NCBI GenBank assembly: GCA_949987565.1
Contig: OX465112.1
Location: 915,096 to 979,095, forward strand
Reading direction: 5' to 3'
Source: Luidia sarsii
Taxonomy: Eukaryota > Echinodermata > Asteroidea > Paxillosida > Luidiidae
Length of the DNA stretch: 64,000 nt
This document shows, in pieces, positions 41,946 through 54,254 of this stretch. Below the pieces are notes generated by a model. The model made no database searches and was not told where the DNA came from. It worked only from the letters and a program-made list of their open reading frames with translations. Both the position numbers and the translations under genes were made by a program. The first letter of the stretch is position 1. Each line of letters begins with the position of its first letter.

Positions 41946-44900
41946 GAAAACGTGAAAATGTGTAGTTACCACCTGGCTGTCTAACCCCGAGTTTCTCTTT
42001 CCTATCCATGCTGAATCATGCCCATGCAGGTCAGTCTGGGTCTTACTGTACAGTACATTGTAGGTCAACACTCAATGTATCACTCTTTTTTTTATAGAAA
42101 AACAGTAAGCATCAAGGTGGATGGGGATTTGCATGGCTGTTTGTCAACGCTGCCTGTGATTTAGGATGGCAGGGGGGTGGGGGGCGTGGGGGTGGTTGTG
42201 GGATGTGTTGGCTAAAAGAAGATAATCCAAGCTTGTACATAGTACATCTTGACCTTCAACCTGCGGCAGAAGGATGTGAGGGATAGAGGATTGTTTATAA
42301 CTAGGGTACCCTGAGGCCGAGGCCTGTGAAAAATATGACACAATCAGTGCACAGGAAATGCCTGCGCCGGTTCCATCAATCTCATCTGGCCATGTGCCCC
42401 CTTCCTGCTCACGTCCCCCCTCCCCTTGACCTTGCTGGAGAACAGCATGGACTGAACAGGTCACCTGGTCCTTGACTCCGACCGTGCCAGCTCAACGGTA
42501 TGAGAACGGACCCTGATGTCCGACTCGGATTAAGCTGTTCACAGCTCACTCCCCGAGAGGTGTGAGACAAAGTGAGTACAAAACACGAACTCATGCTTCA
42601 CAAACTTGTGTGAACACTGAACAGTTATCTACAGTATGTACAGCTATATCACATGTACATGTACAGTAGTGCCTTGTCGAGACCTACATGTAGGACAATA
42701 GGTTCAATACACATACTGTACATGTACAGGTCTCCACAGAGAAATTCTAAAGGTGTATAGGTCTCCATAAGGGTTTCACGATACTGGTACAATGTATTTG
42801 GAAATGACTCAAAAAAGGAAACTTTTTGATGGGAATGAACCTGTCGCAAATCAAGTGTTTTATATGAAGGACATTTTTACCGATGAAAGTAAATGTGGTT
42901 GAAATGGTATCATTTTTAAAACATTGTTTCTCACTCAGTAATGTTGGTGCACGAGATCAAAGCCATGTCTCCAATAAGGATACAGATTCAAGTACACAAA
43001 GTATGTACATTGTACATGTGTGTAAGGCACTTTGTAAACCTCTACATTAATTCGCCAGAATTTTATAGAGCTGCTCCAGCATGACAATCTGAAAAGTACA
43101 GTGTATGGACATTCAAAACAACATCAAAAACAGATTACCAATCATATTTCACACTTGTTGAGTTGTTGTGTTTTACTTCTGGGTGCTTACATGTAGCATG
43201 AACTACAGTACACATACGAAGTGCCCAGAATTAGAATACATACATGTACAAGTCAAACACAAGAGTGAAATGATTGGTGATCTTGTTTGGAATGTTCATA
43301 CACTTTGGCTGGCAACCCAGGAAAGGCTTTTCGTGCTTAGGCAAATTCAGATGCTCAAGCGACTTGAGGCAAGGTAGCCCAGAGGGGCAAGCACCCCTCT
43401 CCCTGAGTAGAAAGATCCTTTGGCTCACACAGAACGTAAAAACATCCTCAATGTGGAATGCTGGGCTACAGGCTCTTATTCATTCATTCTTAGCCAAATT
43501 GTTGGGTAGCCCATTCGGCCGATGCATAGTACACGTACTCGCATAAGTCAGTATCTGGCTGGCACCATGTACAAGAACAATAATTGTATACATGTACATG
43601 TAGCTTTGGTTTGAGAGGATTCTTTTGTGTGGCCTCCAGCAACACCTGGAGCCACTTTGGAAGCCATACTCTGCTGTATAATGTCAATTTGTCTTGTATG
43701 GTCGCACACAGAGCACATTTACAGTGCAACAATCTCTGCTCACATTGGTATGCACATGAACACAAATCAGTGTTAGTGTAACCCATACCACTAGGTCTCT
43801 TGGCCTAGGTTGGGAAGTGTTACTTGGCGGTAGAACAAGACCGAGCACCACAGATAACAGAGGAGACTGCAAAGCGTCAAGATTGGGTCGATGGGTGTCG
43901 ATGGGTGTTTTATTGGAAACCCAGACTAACTTGACTGCTCGAGGGTTGGCCAGCAGAAGGAGGCAATTAGGTGGAGCAATCTATGGGGCCCAAAGTACCA
44001 GTGCAAAGCGTCAGTCTCCTACTCCTCCACCTCCACCTCCTCCGTAGGTTTAGAGAGCTCTATGATTTGAGATGACCATTGCCACGGTGACTCTGATTCA
44101 CCAAAGCGCACATGCCGGTGCGACTACTCCGCACATCACGTATAATAGTACCTATGCCGAGTACTGTACCTGCGCACGTACTGTAGGGGAGCGTGCAGGC
44201 AGTATTATGCAGCTCTATGCCTGTGAATGCATCGCATGAATGGAAGCGATAGGCAATACCCAAACAAACAAAAGCACATTGGATGGATGGATCGTCCATT
44301 AACCTTCCCTGATGAATAACGCACAAGGTCAGCATCCCACCTACAATTCAGTGAAATTTGGGAAAGAGTGCGCCGTGTACACACACAATTATGATAATAA
44401 TCCATAATGTGCCGAATTTCATGCGACATTACTCACTCAGTTAAACAAACTCCCACCAAACCACCCCAAAAAATAATTAAATTCCCTTTTTTTCATCGTC
44501 CGTTATCAAATGTACTGGTACTCTACTGATTCAATGAGGGCTTGCCAATTCCTCATTTTTCATAACCATTGAAAGAGTGTGTGCTGGCTCTCCCCTTTTA
44601 TCCAATGAGTCCTTTGTTAGGCCCTCAGTCCAGTCCGTAGCCTTACAATAGAATGTACCACAGGATGGACCAGCGGAAGCCAACCCAAAAAAAAAAGAAC
44701 TTTAAATCAGAATAAAAAATGATGAAAGAAAAACCAAAATGCCTTTGAGAAGGCTCAGCTAGCATGTTACAATGTACATCAGGACTTCTACATTTTCGAG
44801 ACGCCAATTGCAAGGAACAAAATCATCGTCAGAAAGTGAGCGCTATAATTGCCCCGGCAGGCCACTTTATAAAAAAATAAAAACCCTGGGGAAAAAATAC

Positions 44901-45526
44901 AACTTTCATCCCGAAATATCAAAATTCAAAGCTGCTTAAAACAACAACCAGGACTCAAATAATGGTAATGAAAATAAAACTGTCTTCGCCAACAATAGAT
45001 TTGCCAATTGGCTGTGTGATGTTTCCCTGCAGCCCTGTGACATATTCAGCAGAGAGACGGCATTGCTGGAATATCCATTTTAGGAGGCAGTGTACTTTGG
45101 TCTGGCATCCCCCCAGTGACTAGTGCACTTTCTCTAGCCAGTGATTGCGGGTACCAAACAGTTCGCCTCCCCCCCCCCCCCAAAAAAAAAAATAAAATAA
45201 TCAAGAGCATGTAATCATTGTTCGGTGCCACTCGTCCAATATTCCTGCATGAATTGATGTGCAGTTTCTTTCTTCGCGAGATCAAATTCACGAAAAGTCA
45301 AGCAGAGTTCAGAAAGAGAAAAAAATAATTTCCCCGTGAACGGTGAATGAACCAACTGCTCAACAATGCACATGGATACATAATGTACAGTGTACTGTGT
45401 AGCCTACATGTGCAAACTGTACATGTACCCTATCAGGCAAAAGCTACAGCAGTAGAATGAATACCGAAATATCACAGCAATTTTTGTTTTCAGAGTGGCA
45501 AAGAATTTTCCCCAAGAAGGACCGTT
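41946..45526. other. Upstream/intronic sequence of the zinc-finger gene
   Basis: No coding exon recognised. From about 42640 the motif TACATGTA and its parts (GTACATGTACAG, TACAGTGTACA) become frequent. A C13/A11 junction lies at 45168-45191. A 5' exon and promoter of the minus-strand gene could lie anywhere from here to beyond the window. Confidence 0.4.
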
Positions 45527-45560
45527 TCTGCCTTTGAGAACGGTCCTGCTAGGATGGCCC
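45527..45560 (+). mobile_element. Family R head fragment
   Basis: TCTGCCTTTGAGAACGGTCC then TGCTAGGATGG: the R head cut just before the GAAAC motif. Confidence 0.55.
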
Positions 45561-48500
45561 TGTACATGTGCATGTCTAAACATGCGACTCATCTGCTTCG
45601 TTCTAATCAGAAAACTGAACACTACTTGATCTAAACAAATAAATTATCCTTTTATGAAATTGCGCATTAAAATGGCATCATCAAAAATGCCCACTTTCAC
45701 GTGAAAAATGTTAGACCACACAGAAAAGACATTATTTCATCTGAATCCTGAAAACGGTCTTCAGAGTAAGAATCATACATAATGTACAAAAGAACACATA
45801 ATGATTTAACTACCAATACATGTAAAAAAATTAATATGTTGTTAACAAAAATTCTCGTACATCGAGCGCGATAAATTTCACTTTCACTTGAATGACAAAG
45901 GCAAAATCATTATTTTTTTCCTTTGTTCAACCATGTTGTTTGTTAAACTGAATGAACAGTACTATACATCAGTCCAGTTCCTGTTTTGTGCAAAAGAAAT
46001 AAGAGCCTGTGAACAAAGCCATTAATTACCATTTCTAGGAATACTCTAGCCGAAGGCGATAGGATTCCATTTCCAGATGCCAGATGTGAGCAATGTACGC
46101 GTGGTGTGGCGCGCTGACGGCTTTCACATTACAGTATCCCAGCGCTAGTCTACAGTACAGGACAAGCACCACTGTGGCTGCTCCTGCTAGGACACAGTGT
46201 AAGCTAATGCACATACTCCCTCCAGGTCATGGTAATACAGTATGAGGCGCCCGGCCGGCCGTGGTCATTTCCAATATGGCCCTGAATGGATGGATAGATG
46301 GATGGACGGGACAGTACGGGTTCCTGGCCATGTGCATGTGATCTGCAGAGCAACTGAGCGCGGCTGTGATAGGGAGGGGGGGGAAGGAAACAGCAACTGA
46401 CCAATGGAGGGGCACAAGTATTAAAATGTGCCCACACATGACTCAAGCCTGTGAGGTTTCCATGTACAAGTGTACATATACATATACAGTACTTGGCTGC
46501 CTGTGCATGTGGGTGTATGTACATGTACGTAGGGGCGTGTGTGGGGGTGTGGGTGGTTTGAAGAGTGACCCAGCCTGCTTGTAAGCGAGCAGGAGGGGTG
46601 ATTGTTTCAAAACAGGTGGTCAACCCACCCCCATCCCCACCCCACCCACAAGCCCTACCCCATACAGTAGCAAGGGGTCCAGGAGGATTGGACTGCATGA
46701 AAGGCCTGGTTCAAAGTCTCAGTCACAAAATGTGAGCTATTCTTGGAGTGGAAACTGACCTCAGAATGTTAATGGATAGAACATGTACAAGAGGCACGCA
46801 GGCCTGCTAGCACAGGCCAGTGTGTATATAGCATGACCTGTCCTATCCCAAACCATAGAGTGTATTCATAAGCAGTGCTGCCTGTGACTATGCACCCCCC
46901 CTATGGTACAATGTACACAGTGTATGTGCATAATTTCCATAGTCAGATGCATGCAATTATTCTAGCAGTCCAACAAAGCCATGTTCCAACTTCTGTATTG
47001 ATAGCAACATGAGCTCGGTGTCTTGCGCCGCAAATCTGAATTGAGAGAATCTCGCTGATTCACAATCACAGCCAGTAGGACTTCAGACCCCAAATTAATC
47101 AATCTCAAAAGTTAGAGGGTCTTGACGTTTCAACCTCTCTCAATCAATTCAATTCATTTTCACCCTTTGTTCCCCTCCTCCACAACCTCCACTCTACTGG
47201 ATAACATGAAATTGGACATGAGTTGTGGGTTGTTGATGTGCTGTGCACTCGTGCATGCTGGGTTAAATCTGAGACCAGGCAGCTAGGAATCAATGAATGT
47301 ACAGTACCTGCAAATCAAACTAGCCTTGTGTTATTTATACATGTATGGACTCTATCAACTTGTAAGAGTTGTAGTCCTTGGCGTTGACCGAAGCACTGAA
47401 CCAAAAGCTCCTATGTGACCCGGCACAGCATAATGAGGAATAACCCCCACTTTTGAGATTTTGAGATTTTCTAATGATGTGAAAGAGTATACCATAAGCT
47501 TTCAAATGATATCAAAATTATTTCTGTGTGGACTTTGTTGTAAGTAGTATTAGGGGATTTCGCTTGTTCATTTGGTACCAGACACAATATAGCAGCGCCA
47601 TTCTAGTACCTCCTAGAAAGTGGCCATTAAAAAGGCAGGAACTTTACATTTTCATGAAAACAGTACACAAACACTCCCTCGAAATCCTTGTTTTTCAACA
47701 TTTAGAGACACAACGGAAAAATCCTTTGAACATAATATCCTCCAATACATTAACTTTCCGAAAATAAAAAAAAACAAAAACTTGATTTTTTTTTTTATCA
47801 AATTGAGAAGATACTTTGACTTAAGGCTTTGTTTACTCGAAAAGTGTTTTGGTGGGATATTCTAGGTGTTGCATTCTTAAAAACAAAACAAATCTTCATG
47901 AACATCTTTCCGTTTCAGTCTCCTGATGACGGACAAAATATTGAGTTCTTCTCTTCAACCTAGAACTACAGAGTCTCACAATAGTCATTTGTGTATTTAG
48001 TACCCCAGCAAACTATAGCCTACCAGTACAGCTACACCGGAACATGAATATGAAATGTTTTTTTTTTTTTTTTTTTTTTTGAGGGGGGGGATTTTTAGTT
48101 TGTTAAATGGTTGATCGATTAGGTTTGCATATGAGGGTTGCAAATTCACACAACAGTACCGGTACCTCTTAAATGGGTCCACCATGTCCACCTTCCAATT
48201 GACGTTCCAATCCATGTACCCGATAGTATCAACCTGTGTACAGTGTTTTGGTTAGATCACACGGCTGAAGCACACGCAGGTCACAAGCAGAAAGGTTTAC
48301 AAAATTTGCTTGTTCTAAGCATTTGCGAAACTTCTTGTTTACACGGGTTAAAATGTTACGCAGAGGCATTCACACGACCACTTTCAATGCGTGTCGAAAT
48401 TTTCAAAATGGGTCAACTGGGGGAGACAGTAGTTTCAATACCGGCCAAGCGCTTGATACGAGTTGACGCCATGCTACAATCTTGCAATGTCAACAAGTGA

Positions 48501-48590
48501 CAGGGCTGAATTCAAATTTCTTCAACAAGTTTCACAGCAGTTGAGGTGGAATGGGGAAGATACATGTAAGATACATGTTAATTTAACTGG
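45561..48590. other. Unassigned stretch
   Basis: No gene recognised. A degraded R head (AAAGTTAGAGGGTCTTGACG, TTTCAACC) lies at about 47106-47134. 47400-47960 starts with GTGACCCGGCACAGCATAAT and has a repeat-like character but no second copy in the window. A 22-T run followed by GAGGGGGGGG is at 48059-48090. Confidence 0.35.
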
Positions 48591-48693
48591 GCCGCTTCCA
48601 CTGGACTTAAAAGTAACCATCGTGGGATGGTAACAAAAAGTAACCATCGTCTCGGTTACTTTGACCAAAATAAGTCCAGTGGAAACGCGGCTT
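48591..48693. mobile_element. Family E short inverted element
   Basis: Left arm GGCCGCTTCCACTGGACTTA then AAAGTAACC; right arm GGTTACTTTGACC then AAAATAAGTCCAGTGGAAAC and GCGGC. About 100 bp, palindromic, with a repeated AAAGTAACCATCGT in the middle. Related to 20173-20452 by the CACTGGACTTA end. Confidence 0.65.
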
Positions 48694-49182
48694 AAGAGAC
48701 ACAATGACAGTGACGTTCATCCTTATTGACATTGTAAATGTAAAGGTATGAGTACTGTAAGTTATGCAGCCGGTGGCTGGCATACAGGTAACTGAAGAGC
48801 AGGTAAAGTAATACACACAAGAGTTTCAAGTTGCCGGCCAAATCTCATCTGCATATGGAAACTTGAAACGGGACTGTGTGCCTCCTTCCCCCCTCCCCTG
48901 ACAAATTGAGAACTGGCTTGCCCCCCCCCCCCAAAAAAAAAACACCTCTCAGTGAGGGCAAGATAAAAGATTCAGGGGGGGGGATCTATCTGGCAGCGTG
49001 ACAATCATGTGCCCAAAATGTGCTCAGACTCGTACGTGAATGCATGCACGCACAAGACGTGGAAGAGAAAAAGGGCATTGCCTTAGAAACACACGCCGGC
49101 ATTATTGTTCACCCTGGATGCGTACTGATCGGCAATTCACCTCTCCGGGCAAATTTCTCTGACTTGATTTTTGTGTACAGAG
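48694..49182. other. Unassigned stretch with C-run/A-run junction
   Basis: C12/A10 junction at 48921-48942; otherwise nothing recognised. Confidence 0.35.
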
Positions 49183-49592
49183 AGAAGCGGGAGAGAGGGG
49201 GAGGGACAGGGACAGGGGGAAGGACAGGGACAGGGACAGGGGAGAGAAGGAGAGAGATAGAGGGAGAGAGAGGGGGAGTGAGGGGGACATGGAGAGGGAG
49301 AGGGACAGGGACAGGGGAGAGAGGGAGAGAGAGAGGGGGTAGGGAGAGAGAGGGACAATGGGAGAGGGAGAAAGGGAGAAAGGGAGAGAGGGAGAGAGAG
49401 AGAGAGAGAGGTGGAAGAGAGGGAGGGAAAGGGAGAGAGGGAGAGGGAGAAGTGGAAGAGAAGGAAGGAATGAAACAGAGGGGGGTGAGATAGAGGAAGA
49501 TAGAGAGAGGGAGGGAGAGAGAGAGGGAGGGAGAGAGAGAGGGAGGGAGAAAGAGAGAGGGAGAGAGAGGGAGAGAAAGAGAGAGAAGGGTA
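49183..49592 (+). repeat. GA-rich array
   Basis: Plus strand purine-rich: first GGGACA/GGGAGA units, then GAGAGAGG and GGGAGGGAGAGAGA. Open frames over it (157 aa plus, 171 aa minus) are artefacts. Confidence 0.9.
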
Positions 49593-50845
49593 CCCGATCT
49601 GTACTTGTGACAGTCAAGTTTCAGGATTCAAATGGAGGTGCTTTGTCACTAAAAAAGCCAACCGTCAAGCCTTGCCCTGCCCTTTCAGGTTCTGCATTCC
49701 CCTTCCATTGTGCCATTGGACATACAGCAACGGGCTCCATAGAATGACCAAACAAAAATTGGGGGGAAAAAAATTAAGAAAAAAAAGCATTCACAACAAA
49801 AGAACACAGAAATGCAGGGGCAAGTCCCTGAAGTCCCAAAACCACTTTTTTTTTTTGGGGGGGGGGGGCCACTCAGCTTGCCTACTCAGCAGGCAATAAT
49901 GTTAAATTTCCCAACAATTCAAGGAGAAAGACATGGCACAGCACCAAACCTAACATGGATCACTGACTACTGAACATTTCATAAGGTTTCTCTTTCTTTC
50001 TTTGCCTTTTTTTTTTTTTGGGGGGGGGGTCCATTTTTCTGCCTTTTTTATATATGGCACGGCGTATTTCAATCCGCGAGATGAATTGCGAAATGAGACA
50101 AAGAGTGCACTCATGCTTGGAGCATGTGGGTGTGCGTGTGTGAGTGTGCGTGAATACTGAATCGTAACTTGCACATGGCAGTGCACAATGCATAGACCCA
50201 AACACTCTCCCTCACAAAAACATAGCGAGGTTGCGTCATTTGAAATTCTTTCTCCAGCTTTTGATGGATTACCAACGTTTCTATAGCACCTATTTTGGGG
50301 GTTTGCATGGGTATAGTCACCTGTGCAATCATACGTGTATATGTGTGTCAATTTATGGGGTTTTTTTCTTTAAAAACTGGTTCGGTCCCCTCCCCTGAAA
50401 AACTAGAATTGCTAAACATCAATGCTGGTCTTGAATGGAAAGTTTTGGGTAGTTCGATAGAATGCACTTAATCCATCCTTTATCGCCATAGTCAGAAACC
50501 GTTTTGTGGCCAACAAAACAATCTGTGAAAATGTTTCTCTGATGTTACCTGCACATCCTCTGTGTACATGTACACCGCACAAATGAGAAAATACAAATGT
50601 TCAAGGCCAGATCTATACAAACCTGATTTCTCTCTCTGTTGATCCTGCCTAATTCAAAGTGCTATTTATTTGGTAGTTGAGGCTGATATTGTGAATGCAT
50701 AATGAGGATCTGTAATGTTAAGTGCTAGGCAGTATTGTCCATACAGGTACTGTACAGTAGTGTGCAGTGGGCATACAAATGCCCTGAATAAGTGATGTAT
50801 TGGCCAGTGATGCAGTACAAAAACATCTGAGACAAAAAAAGCACA
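49593..50845. other. Unassigned stretch with two T-run/G-run junctions
   Basis: T11/G12 at about 49846-49868 and T13/G10 at 50007-50029, both the reverse of the C-run/A-run junction. No gene recognised. Confidence 0.4.
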
Positions 50846-50849
50846 TTAA

Positions 50850-51218
50850 AGGCCCAGTACAACATTGGTAAAGGTCAACAGATTGCCACAATTTGTGTGT
50901 TAAACCATTAAACATTTCAAAAAAAGCAATCCTGCAAAGGATTTAGCTGAAATGGTGATCTGAGTAAGCAGAAAAAGGTAAACAAAACGTCACGGTTTTT
51001 GCACCATTCTGTAGTGTAAGAAATAGTTTATGACTTGCGAGTACTAAACTATTTGTCGATGTTTGATTGAAGATTTCTCGGGAAGTATAGCAACCCAGAA
51101 CGTAACATTTCAACATAAGGATTCTATAATGATTCATGACCATCTACAAACTGTGTAAATTTGAAGGAAATCGGTGAACATCGATGTTTTCCGATCTTCC
51201 AACTGATGTATTGGGCCT
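50850..51218. mobile_element. Family H TTAA-target MITE, intact
   Basis: A 369-bp element starting AGGCCCAGTACAACATTGG and ending CCAACTGATGTATTGGGCCT, bounded on both sides by TTAA (50846-50849 and 51219-51222). A TTAA duplication and AGGCCC/GGGCCT inverted tips fit piggyBac- or Kolobok-type mobilisation (inference). No coding capacity. Diverged copies at 8669-9000 and 57738-57796. Confidence 0.75.
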
Positions 51219-51231
51219 TTAAATCCTATTT

Positions 51232-51388
51232 GGTGTACTGGTCAGTGCAGAGTGCTCAGTGTGTTCAATGTGCACTCAGGACTACATACCTGCGGACACG
51301 TTCATTTACAATGCACGCACGTCACAGTACACCCACACAACACTTTGCCGTACATGCACAATGAGCACATGTTCAGGCGTAGCAATGC
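51232..51388 (+). repeat. 157-bp direct repeat, unit 1
   Basis: Paired with 51725-51881; I count about nine differences in 157 positions. Starts GGTGTACTGGTCAG and ends GGCGTAGCAATGC. The 336-bp interval between the units is unrelated. Nature uncertain: local duplication, or terminal repeats of a small retroelement. Confidence 0.85.
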
Positions 51389-51724
51389 TGAAAACCATTT
51401 TGATCTCTCCAGGTTGTTTTCTCAGCAACGCCGATCTTAGGTGACCTTTTGAGGTCTGCAATAACGCCAATATTCACATCCAGCAAGACGGGAAAATGTC
51501 TATTGTGGGTGTCCACTGTCGACGAACTCACTGACACTTGAAGCGGCCTTTTGTACTCGATGCAATTAGCATCAGCGTATTTCATCGTCCGGGAACTGGG
51601 GGGGGGGGACAGGGCAGGGATTGGTTTTTCCATGACCAAATTCCGAAGGAAACCCTGGTTGTTACATCATTAGGGTCTCTAGCACTGTGAACCTCAAACG
51701 TCAGGCCCTCTTACTTTTGAGATT

Positions 51725-51881
51725 GGTATACTGGTCAGCACAGAGTGCTCAAAGTGTTCAATGTGCACTCAGTACTACATACCTGCGGACACGTTCATTT
51801 ACAAAGCACGCACGTCACAGTACACCCACACGACACTTTGCCGTACATGCACAATGGGCACATGTTCAGGCGTAGCAATGC
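51725..51881 (+). repeat. 157-bp direct repeat, unit 2
   Basis: Second unit of the pair, starting GGTATACTGGTCAG. It abuts an R-head remnant (CAAACGTCAGGCCCTC then TTACTTTTGAG, 51697-51723) just upstream. Three overlapping short open frames run through both units in the same phases; I do not regard them as coding. Confidence 0.85.
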
Positions 51882-53100
51882 CACAAACCCATTCTTCTGC
51901 TATTCTCACCATGAAAACATTCAACTCTTATTTCACATTTACATCACTTTTATAAAAAAAAATGGCTTGATGAAAAGTTATTAGAAGTACAGTACACATG
52001 TATACGTGTACAAAAATCTATGGTGCAGTATATAAGTTACTGGTTTCAATTTGTAATTCTCCCTGTATATGCACATGTACATGTACATGTACACACTGTA
52101 CATGAATAGTGTGGCAGTAACTGTACACTGTGCATGCCCACATGTGGAGTCTGGTCTATATGTACAGCATACCTACACGTCTATGCACATTCTGTACAGG
52201 ACAATCACACTACACATACTGAACATTCTCACCAAGGGTTGATACCACTGTGTGGGAAGTTCATGTTCATATACATGTACATGTACATGGTAGTACATGT
52301 ACATGTAGGTCAACACCTCACCCCATACTGTGAACTCTTACACAACGCGTGACTCACACGCGAGGGCAGTATATCACTTCAACAGCCCACAAACTACAAG
52401 GAAGCCAAGCGTGAAATCAAGCACAGCAAATCCAGGAGAGACCTTTTTTTCAGAAATGTTGAGTAAAACCCTCCGGTTCTTTTGAGAACCACACTCACTC
52501 ACAAAAGAGTTCCTAATACTTTCACATGGTCTCACCGCAAACAAACTCTTTGCTTTTGGACTCATTGTTGCTGTTCCGCGCATGAACTGAATCAGAATCA
52601 TCACAAAGGTTGCAGAATAATCATAGATGCTTTGGCATTATAGAGGTGGTTTTTTTTTCTTCGCTACATGACGGGCATTGCACGCAATTTTTTGTTTTGT
52701 TCGAGAGGAGAAGTTGAGAGGAGAAGGAGAAAAAAAATCACCAGCTTATCAACAACTAGACCTACTCCCTTGGAATAATTTTTTGTCCAGTCAAACCTGA
52801 CCCATCTTGTTAATTCAACCCTACAGAAGGCACATGCAGACAGCTGATCGGTAAACTTTGCCAAGAAATTAAGAAATGGAGACCCCTTCCTCCTCCCCCG
52901 CCCCCCCATCTGGAGGGTCAAATGTTCAGGGGTCCTGCTATGCTTTAGTTAAACAGTCCAAGGGGAAACTTGAGTCACCGCACTTTCTATACTTTCTCCT
53001 TGTACTGTGTGGAGTGTTCCTGTCAAGTCAGATCCACATTACTAGTCATTAGTGCTGTCTCAAACTTTCCACTGTCCCCCCCCCCCTCCTCCTCCCAAAA
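51882..53100. other. Unassigned stretch with a family B fragment
   Basis: 52465-52545 has CCGGTTCTTTTGAGAACC and ACATGGTCTCACCGCAAAC, a decayed family B copy. 52075-52310 is dense in ACATGTACATGT. No gene recognised. Confidence 0.45.
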
Positions 53101-53372
53101 AATGGATCACCATTTGAATCGCGATTCAAGGTCCCTGCATGGGCCACCCCAAGGCCACACCCACCATTTGACCACAACTGCTAGCCACAATCGGCTGGCG
53201 TTTTTTTGGCCTGTGTGGACACGACCCCCCAAAAAAGTTTGTTTGAATCGCGATTTAAATCGCGATTATTTTCGTAGTGGGAACAGCCCTTATGTGTGTA
53301 GGATAGCTCCGCTGAATTGCATTATTCTCTTTTAATCCCACAATGCACTAATGGTGCTCTGACTGTATTTTA
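53101..53372. mobile_element. Family F element, permuted copy
   Basis: CCATTTGAATCGCGATTCAA, then a block with TGCATGGGCCACCCCAAGG and TTGACCACAACTGC, then TGGCCTGTGTGGACACG, ATTTAAATCGCGATT and GTAGTGGGAACAGCCC. After that end comes TTTTAATCCCACAATGCAC and GCTCTGACTG. In the copy at 59957-60484 this last block lies before, not after, the GGGCCACCC block. Confidence 0.6.
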
Positions 53373-54202
53373 TTTACCATTTTTCCGTCAATAAACTGTA
53401 TTGAACAGACCTGCAATTAAAACCTATTGATGGCCATTACAGACCCCAAAAATGAAAGAGTGACAGTGACCCTCTCTCAACTTCATCTTTGGCGCCTAAA
53501 AAACCCCGATAAAACAAAGACAAAAATAATCTATAAAAAACATATTAAAGACAAATAACACTTCCTTAAAAGTAAAACCCCTGATTTAATTTGACGTGTC
53601 AACATGTGCATGTACATTATTTCCCAAGAAATGGACATTTACTACTGGTTAATGGTGTATGTATGTGCGTGGGCATGACAAAACCTGCAGATTTGCTGGT
53701 ACCAAGTACTGTACATGTACCATTGATGTGCCCAACTTTTTGCGAACTATCTGTGCACGTGTAGTGTATACACGTGTACTTCTTTTTGGAAAGTACAAGA
53801 TGCACCTGCAGTAGTATTATCAAAAATATGTAAAACCATTTAGGAAAAGTACTGTACAATTGTACATGAAAATAATCTCTTTTTATGGGGGGGGGAATGC
53901 AAAATCACTTTTTGAATTTTGCTCTAATGGTCTGAGTAAGTTATGGGAATCATTGAACACTGTACTGTTTATGTTGCATTTTCAGAAAAAAATTGTCCAA
54001 TCAGAGAAAATGAGCAAACTTTAGGAGCCAAATTTTAAAGCCCTTTCCATATTCTGCTTGTCACAGCTCAAAATTCCCTCTCTCCCAAACAACAAAAATA
54101 CCCGACTGTTAATCTAATATCAAATGACATAATCACACAAGAAATTCACAATCATGTAAAGCTATGGCAGTGTCTTTCCCACTATGTTTCATGAGATGAA
54201 GG

Positions 54203-54254
<52 letters not shown>

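Noticed and set aside
47400..47960. Possible further repeat beginning GTGACCCGGCACAGCATAAT
   Set aside because: Looks repeat-like but has no second copy in the window and no visible termini.
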